DNA of 24,217 bases from DHVE2 group archaeon (lineage in GTDB: Archaea; Thermoplasmatota; Thermoplasmata; Thermoplasmatales; Aciduliprofundaceae), in assembly GCA_027014065.1 (NCBI GenBank), contig JALWEL010000201.1:1-24217 (forward strand). The letters are read 5' to 3'. A program made the position numbers and the translations under genes. The stretch's first letter is position 1. Each line of letters starts with the position of its first letter. Shown here piece after piece: positions 20,675 through 24,217 of the stretch. The notes beneath the pieces are model-generated. The model did no database searches. It saw only the letters and a program-made list of their open reading frames with translations, and had not been told where the DNA came from.

Positions 20675-23083
20675 TCACTCTTTTCTTCTCCTCAGTATTA
20701 TGGGCACTGCAACGATGAACAGCAGTGGTACTGCGAGAGTCGGCGAGAGCTCGGGGACTGTTGTACCGGTGCTATCTGTGGCAGTATTTACATCTCCGGT
20801 TGATGTATCGAAGGTTATTGTTACGTAGTAATCAATATATCCATCATTGACCTCAGCAGAGGTATCCTGCGCAGTAGTCATGGCATCTATAACATCTGAG
20901 CCACTAAGATCCCACGCGTCACCAGGAGTCTTCGAACTCATTCTGACTATGCCTAACTCAACAGTTATTGTGCTGGGGTTCCCAATTTCAGATAAGGATA
21001 TCCTCGCCTCTACTGCGTTATAAGTAGTGGAAGCCACATACTCATCACTAGAAGTGGAGTTATCATCCCAACTGGTATTCACTAAATCTAAGGAACTACC
21101 ACCGTTCCATACTTGATTACCATCACCATACACTGGTTGTCCATCACTAACATTATTGGCAGCTAGGTCTATCAAAAGCTGGTATTCCCAATTTGCATTC
21201 CCATTCTGAGCAACTTGCGTCTCAGAATTATAGCCGAAATAGGGATTACCATTATTTTGCACTTGGTCTGTATCGAGGGTCACCATTATACCGGGAGCAC
21301 CATCTTGACCTAAACCAGATAGATTATTGAATTCAAACAAAAAGTATAGGTAAGAACCATCTGATGTCATCCTGAACTGGAGGAGATCGTAGGTGTTATC
21401 AGTAAGATTATCCCCGCTTGCATCTTTCCATATGAACTCCCCATTGCTTATTGTAAAACTATTATCACTCGTAGGAGCAGTTCCCGTCCAGTCACTCGGA
21501 TCTCCATCTATTGTAATTGCGCTGTGTCTTGTGGGTATCAAAACGCCATGCGCGCTTCCCTCATCGCTTTCTTTGTTCCAGTCCGTCATCTTCACGTGGT
21601 AGCTGGTTACTTTGTAATTGCCGGGGACGCTGAGCTCGAGGGCTCCGTACTCGCCATTCTTGCCAACGCCGACTTTCACTTGATCAGTGGGCTGGCCATC
21701 GTAGAGCACACGTATTACCTGACCGTTGAAGCCGAACACCTGCACGGTGTGCGTGCCGTGGGATTGAGTGGTGAAAGTTATTTCAGCGTAATCGTAGGGG
21801 GACTTGCCCTGCTGCGGAAGTGGGGTTGCATTACTCCAGTTTCCGCTGGGAGCTTTCTCAATTTCGGGAGCTATGTTTCCCGCTAGCATGGTTCCCTTAA
21901 CGCTGGCGTAGAAGAACACATCCTTAGAAGAATTGTAATGTGAATACTGATAAAGATCAATGTTTGGATTTGCCACGTTGCCAGTGGGGTTGTAATTGAA
22001 GTTGTTCACACCTACAATGCGATTCCAGTCATCGAAGTAGCCGTCTATCTGTATTGTGCTGGGAGTTCCCACGTATTTTCTAAACGAATTTCCCCAAATT
22101 GTGTAAATGGAGTCGCTCGCCACGGAACTTACCTTTACCTCAACTCCGCTCTGATACACGTTGCTCGTGTCCACCTTGAAATAGTAGTTCTTGCTCAAAG
22201 TAAGGGTTGTACCTATTGTGTACTTTGTACCCTCCAATCCGGGTATCTGAACTCCCGCAGGATAGGATATAGTAAGGGAATCCACGTTCACAGCCCCGTA
22301 CATGGGCTTTAGCTCAACTTCCAAAGTGTCATTTTTTAGAGGTGTTTGCACCACTAACAATGCAGGTTTCTCTATCCCCACCACGGGGGTGATGTCCTGC
22401 TCGTAACCGCTCTGGGCTACTATCATAATCTTCGCATTTCCGCTCATCAAATGATTAATGCTTCCAGTGATTGTATTTCCATCATGGTGCATTATGGCAG
22501 TCTCCTCTACTGTCCAGTTCCATATGTGCTGATTCATACTGGTAAACTTCATCAAAGAGCCCCTCAAAGTTCCATTGTAGCCCTCTATCTTTATCATATA
22601 ATCGGCGCCGATGTATCCAGTGTCGTATCCCGTAGCCCTGTTTGTATCGTTATCAATGAGAACATAGGCCAAATTTTTGTATTTTCCACTATCTAAGAAA
22701 TTGCCTGCAAAGTTGATATAGAATTCAAATGCACCCCTTGCCTGGTGGAATGCAAATTTGTTTATGTCGATGTTTGGATTTGCCACGGAGGACAAATCAT
22801 AATCCCTGTATTTATGAATAACGTTCCAGTCCGTGGTCTTAAAAGAATTGGTGGATATTGCAAACACGCCGAATATGAGCAGAAGAACAATACCAACCAC
22901 AGCCCACGCACCCAAGCGGCCCTTTGACGAGCTCATCACGCTCTTCTTTGGCTTTTCCGGCTTTTTGCTATTGCCGTTTATCAGGCCATCCTTATTTCCG
23001 TTGCCGTTTGTTAAACCATTTATCATGCCCCGTGTGCCATTTTTCCTCATAGAGTTACCATTTACAAAGCCTTTATCTTTCAT
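20675..23083 (-). CDS. Large modular surface protein with repeated NG-rich cytoplasmic tail and CTERM-like sorting signal
   Basis: This 802-residue protein has an unusual N-terminus. Residues 5-46 consist of three 14-residue units starting G-F-V-N-G, G-M-I-N-G and G-L-I-N-G, followed by a lysine/proline-rich stretch and a membrane helix (about 55-76), so the repeats should be cytoplasmic. Three outer beta-sandwich modules follow. The first two share a V-A-N-P-N-I-D motif (near residues 100 and 370), and the second opens I-Q-I-D-G-Y-F-D-D-W near 342. The third opens I-T-I-D-G-D-P-S-D-W near 521 and is paralogous to the neighbouring 352-residue protein. The C-terminus is V-P-E-L-S-P, a hydrophobic helix, then R-R-R-K-E: a sorting-signal-like tail. 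ATG 23083 is preferred over 23089 because AAGGAGGT lies 7 bases upstream of it but only 1 base from the other. Function is unrecognised; a surface or S-layer-associated glycan-binding role is inferred. Confidence 0.75.
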   Translation of the reverse strand: MKDKGFVNGNSMRKNGTRGMINGLTNGNGNKDGLINGNSKKPEKPKKSVMSSSKGRLGAWAVVGIVLLLIFGVFAISTNSFKTTDWNVIHKYRDYDLSSVANPNIDINKFAFHQARGAFEFYINFAGNFLDSGKYKNLAYVLIDNDTNRATGYDTGYIGADYMIKIEGYNGTLRGSLMKFTSMNQHIWNWTVEETAIMHHDGNTITGSINHLMSGNAKIMIVAQSGYEQDITPVVGIEKPALLVVQTPLKNDTLEVELKPMYGAVNVDSLTISYPAGVQIPGLEGTKYTIGTTLTLSKNYYFKVDTSNVYQSGVEVKVSSVASDSIYTIWGNSFRKYVGTPSTIQIDGYFDDWNRIVGVNNFNYNPTGNVANPNIDLYQYSHYNSSKDVFFYASVKGTMLAGNIAPEIEKAPSGNWSNATPLPQQGKSPYDYAEITFTTQSHGTHTVQVFGFNGQVIRVLYDGQPTDQVKVGVGKNGEYGALELSVPGNYKVTSYHVKMTDWNKESDEGSAHGVLIPTRHSAITIDGDPSDWTGTAPTSDNSFTISNGEFIWKDASGDNLTDNTYDLLQFRMTSDGSYLYFLFEFNNLSGLGQDGAPGIMVTLDTDQVQNNGNPYFGYNSETQVAQNGNANWEYQLLIDLAANNVSDGQPVYGDGNQVWNGGSSLDLVNTSWDDNSTSSDEYVASTTYNAVEARISLSEIGNPSTITVELGIVRMSSKTPGDAWDLSGSDVIDAMTTAQDTSAEVNDGYIDYYVTITFDTSTGDVNTATDSTGTTVPELSPTLAVPLLFIVAVPIILRRRKE
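21960..21977 (-). repeat. 18-base direct repeat, copy 1 (encodes VANPNID)
   Basis: Eighteen bases here recur exactly at 22770-22787 in the same orientation and reading frame. They encode part of the V-A-N-P-N-I-D motif in the second sandwich module of the 802-residue protein. This is evidence of internal module duplication with unusually well kept DNA identity. Confidence 0.8.
22770..22787 (-). repeat. 18-base direct repeat, copy 2 (encodes VANPNID)
   Basis: Exact partner of 21960-21977, located in the first sandwich module of the same protein, 810 bases away (a multiple of three, so in frame). Confidence 0.8.
22946..23071 (-). repeat. Three 14-codon repeats encoding G-x-x-N-G units
   Basis: The first codons of the 802-residue gene encode three degenerate 14-residue units. 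The strict core is G-[F/M/L]-[V/I]-N-G at residues 5, 19 and 33, with extra N-G pairs between. The DNA copies have diverged, so the periodicity is kept mainly at protein level. Confidence 0.75.
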
Positions 23084-23090
23084 AGCCATT

Positions 23091-23098
23091 ACCTCCTT
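23091..23098 (-). promoter_or_regulatory. Shine-Dalgarno site deciding the start of the 802-residue gene
   Basis: The minus strand reads AAGGAGGT here. It ends 7 bases before ATG 23083 but only 1 base before ATG 23089, so the second ATG is the likely start. Confidence 0.7.
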
Positions 23099-23123
23099 AT
23101 TACGGGAAAAAGTAATGGGTTGG

Positions 23124-23141
23124 CCAAATATAAACTTTACT
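23124..23141 (-). promoter_or_regulatory. Putative TATA/BRE promoter of the 802-residue surface protein
   Basis: The minus strand reads GTAAAGTTTATATTTGG, a strong archaeal BRE plus TATA match centred near 23130. The predicted transcript start near 23104 leaves a leader of about 20 bases containing the Shine-Dalgarno site, unlike the leaderless genes around it. It is divergent from the promoter at 23158-23174. Confidence 0.65.
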
Positions 23142-23157
23142 ATGATACAAATACCAA

Positions 23158-23174
23158 AATCAAGTTTTTTATAG
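23158..23174 (+). promoter_or_regulatory. Putative TATA/BRE promoter of the nucleotidyltransferase
   Basis: AATCAAGTTTTTTATAG has its TATA core near 23169, about 26 bases before ATG 23195, and no Shine-Dalgarno site lies between. A leaderless transcript is expected. Confidence 0.6.
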
Positions 23175-23194
23175 CATTTTTCTTTACACCAATC

Positions 23195-23914
23195 ATGAAG
23201 GCTCTCGTACTTGCTGGAGGATATGCAAGGAGACTTGCCCCCATAACTGATTTCGTAGCAAAACCCCTTTTACCCCTTGGGGAGAAGTTGGTAATCGACT
23301 GGGTTATCGATAAAATAAAGGAAATTAACGTGGATGAGGTTGCCGTATCCACAAACAATTACTACAAGAAGGAGTTTGAATACTGGAGCAAATGCAGAGC
23401 GGAAAATATAAAATTGATAATCGAACCCACGCACGGCGAGGAGGAGAAATTTGGAGCCATAGCAGGGATTAACTACGCCATGGATATGATGGGCGATGAT
23501 GATTACATAATTGTTGGGGGAGACAATGTATTCGACTTCTCCATGAAAGAATTTTTCGAATTCTACAATAAGGTAAAGGCACCGGTCCTCGCGGTTTACG
23601 ATGTGAAAGATAGAGAGAAGGCGAAAAGGTACGGCGTGGTGAAAATAAATGATGAAGGAAGGGTTGTAAAGATGCAGGAAAAACCTCAAAATCCCGAATC
23701 AACCCTTGCGAGCACCGCCTGCTACATCTTCCCTAAAGGCACGAAGAAATTGATAGAAGAGTACCTCGGGGAGAAAAACAACCCCGATAGCCCCGGATAT
23801 TTCCTAGCGTGGCTTTCCCGGAACCATGAGGTGTACGCGTACCCATTTTCTGGGCTTTGGAAAGACATAGGTAACTTGGATGAATATCGCTCGGTGTTCA
23901 ATCAATTTCTATGA
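23195..23914 (+). CDS. Sugar-phosphate nucleotidyltransferase
   Basis: This 239-residue cytosolic enzyme joins a sugar 1-phosphate to an NTP, giving an NDP-sugar and pyrophosphate. The N-terminal loop L6-A-G-G-Y-A-R-R is the NTP-binding signature, followed by K23-P-L. G-G-D110-N carries the metal-binding aspartate, E-K-P precedes the sugar-binding part, and W-K-D-I-G-N near the C-terminus is family-typical. There is no left-handed-helix acyltransferase tail; the length fits a short RmlA/GlmU-N-like single-domain protein. The frame extends upstream to 23120, but that adds 25 residues across the TATA box. ATG 23195 gives the normal start. The sugar is not decidable: glucose 1-phosphate would supply the GT4 enzyme of the operon, whereas a surface-glycan precursor would suit the glycoprotein-like neighbour. 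Confidence 0.88.
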   Translation: MKALVLAGGYARRLAPITDFVAKPLLPLGEKLVIDWVIDKIKEINVDEVAVSTNNYYKKEFEYWSKCRAENIKLIIEPTHGEEEKFGAIAGINYAMDMMGDDDYIIVGGDNVFDFSMKEFFEFYNKVKAPVLAVYDVKDREKAKRYGVVKINDEGRVVKMQEKPQNPESTLASTACYIFPKGTKKLIEEYLGEKNNPDSPGYFLAWLSRNHEVYAYPFSGLWKDIGNLDEYRSVFNQFL

Positions 23915-23924
23915 AGGGTTTAGA

Positions 23925-23944
23925 ATAACCACAATATTTATAAA
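23925..23944 (+). promoter_or_regulatory. Putative TATA promoter of the 3'-terminal gene
   Basis: AATATTTATAAA at 23933-23944 is a clear TATA element. The start site would fall near 23965, leaving about 10 leader bases with GGTGAT (23966-23971) before ATG 23975. Confidence 0.6.
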
Positions 23945-23974
23945 CCCGAAGAATCATATCTACATGGTGATACG

Positions 23975-24217
23975 ATGGCGGGCAAAAAAAACAAGGGCTC
24001 CAACAAGGGCACATCTAAACCCGTGAAAAAAGAGGATAAAAGTCCTCCGGTGGAGCTTTTTGAGAGTGAGCAGGAGAAAAAGGTTGGGTATGAGGAGTTT
24101 CAAGCTAAGACTGGAGCTGAGGCGCTGAGAGAGAAGGAAAAATTGGCAAAGCTTAGAGAAGCGGCGAAGCTTCGGAAAAAAGCGGCGGATTACAAGAAAA
24201 AAGCCTCACTTTACAAT
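23975..24217 (+). CDS. Highly charged, coiled-coil-like hypothetical protein (3' end outside window)
   Basis: The ATG at 23975 is preceded by GGTGAT and a TATA box, and the frame stays open to the last base, giving 81 visible residues. The first about 22 residues are lysine/glycine/serine-rich (M-A-G-K-K-N-K-G-S-N-K-G). From about residue 50 the sequence is rich in E, K, R, A and L with a pattern suited to a charged helix or coiled coil. There is no signal peptide or membrane segment in the visible part. I do not recognise the family, and the basic tail could bind nucleic acid, but that is a guess. Confidence 0.7.
   Translation, partial: MAGKKNKGSNKGTSKPVKKEDKSPPVELFESEQEKKVGYEEFQAKTGAEALREKEKLAKLREAAKLRKKAADYKKKASLYN

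Noticed and set aside
23120..23194. Longer start for the nucleotidyltransferase
   Set aside because: It crosses the TATA element, and the NTP-binding family N-terminus begins exactly at ATG 23195.
1..24217. tRNA, rRNA, CRISPR arrays, insertion sequences or att sites
   Set aside because: No gap exceeds about 110 bases; the gaps hold only promoters, a terminator and ribosome sites, and no transposase, integrase or regularly spaced repeats were seen.

Overview
The window looks like the chromosome of a thermophilic euryarchaeon. Signs are TATA/BRE-type promoters with start codons about 25 bases downstream (leaderless transcripts), Shine-Dalgarno sites (GGAGG, GGTGAT) inside operons, heavy use of AGA/AGG/ATA codons, and secreted proteins with many N-x-S/T sequons. 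An N-terminal tail repeating an N-G motif and the overall gene styles suggest Thermoplasmata, perhaps DHVE2/Aciduliprofundum-like. That assignment is an inference of moderate confidence.

Layout. Positions 1-3024 hold housekeeping genes on the + strand: the C-terminal part of a UbiD-family decarboxylase, purB, and galT. Positions 3067-19588 are one tightly packed + strand operon of seven genes whose stops and starts mostly overlap by 4-8 bases: a membrane-anchored binding-module protein; a giant secreted GH57 amylopullulanase-like enzyme fused through a two-helix membrane hairpin to a MalE-like binding protein; a one-chain MalF-MalG permease with an extracellular N-terminal domain and an extra membrane linker; MalK; a GT4 glycogen/maltose-1-phosphate synthase-like enzyme; a maltokinase-like kinase; and a second secreted, C-terminally anchored GH57 protein. 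Positions 19529-23083 hold two - strand surface proteins with the same kind of 'IDGxxxDW' sandwich modules and archaeosortase-like C-terminal tails. The first converges on the operon with a 60-base coding overlap. From 23195 a sugar nucleotidyltransferase runs + strand, followed by the start of a charged, coiled-coil-like protein cut by the window end.

Working model. Starch or glycogen-like polymer is bound at the cell surface by the binding modules and cut by the GH57 enzymes. The oligosaccharides pass directly to the MalE domain that is part of the same polypeptide, enter through the fused MalF-MalG permease driven by MalK, and are trapped or rerouted inside by maltokinase and the GT4 synthase. 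GalT and the nucleotidyltransferase could feed nucleotide sugars into the same metabolism. This is a surface-tethered, 'hand-over' polysaccharide uptake machine, analogous in logic to bacterial Sus systems but built from archaeal/ABC parts. The fusions, the membrane linker and the pairing of two potential maltose-1-phosphate-producing enzymes are the parts most likely to be undescribed. No transcriptional regulator, RNA gene, CRISPR array or mobile element was seen.
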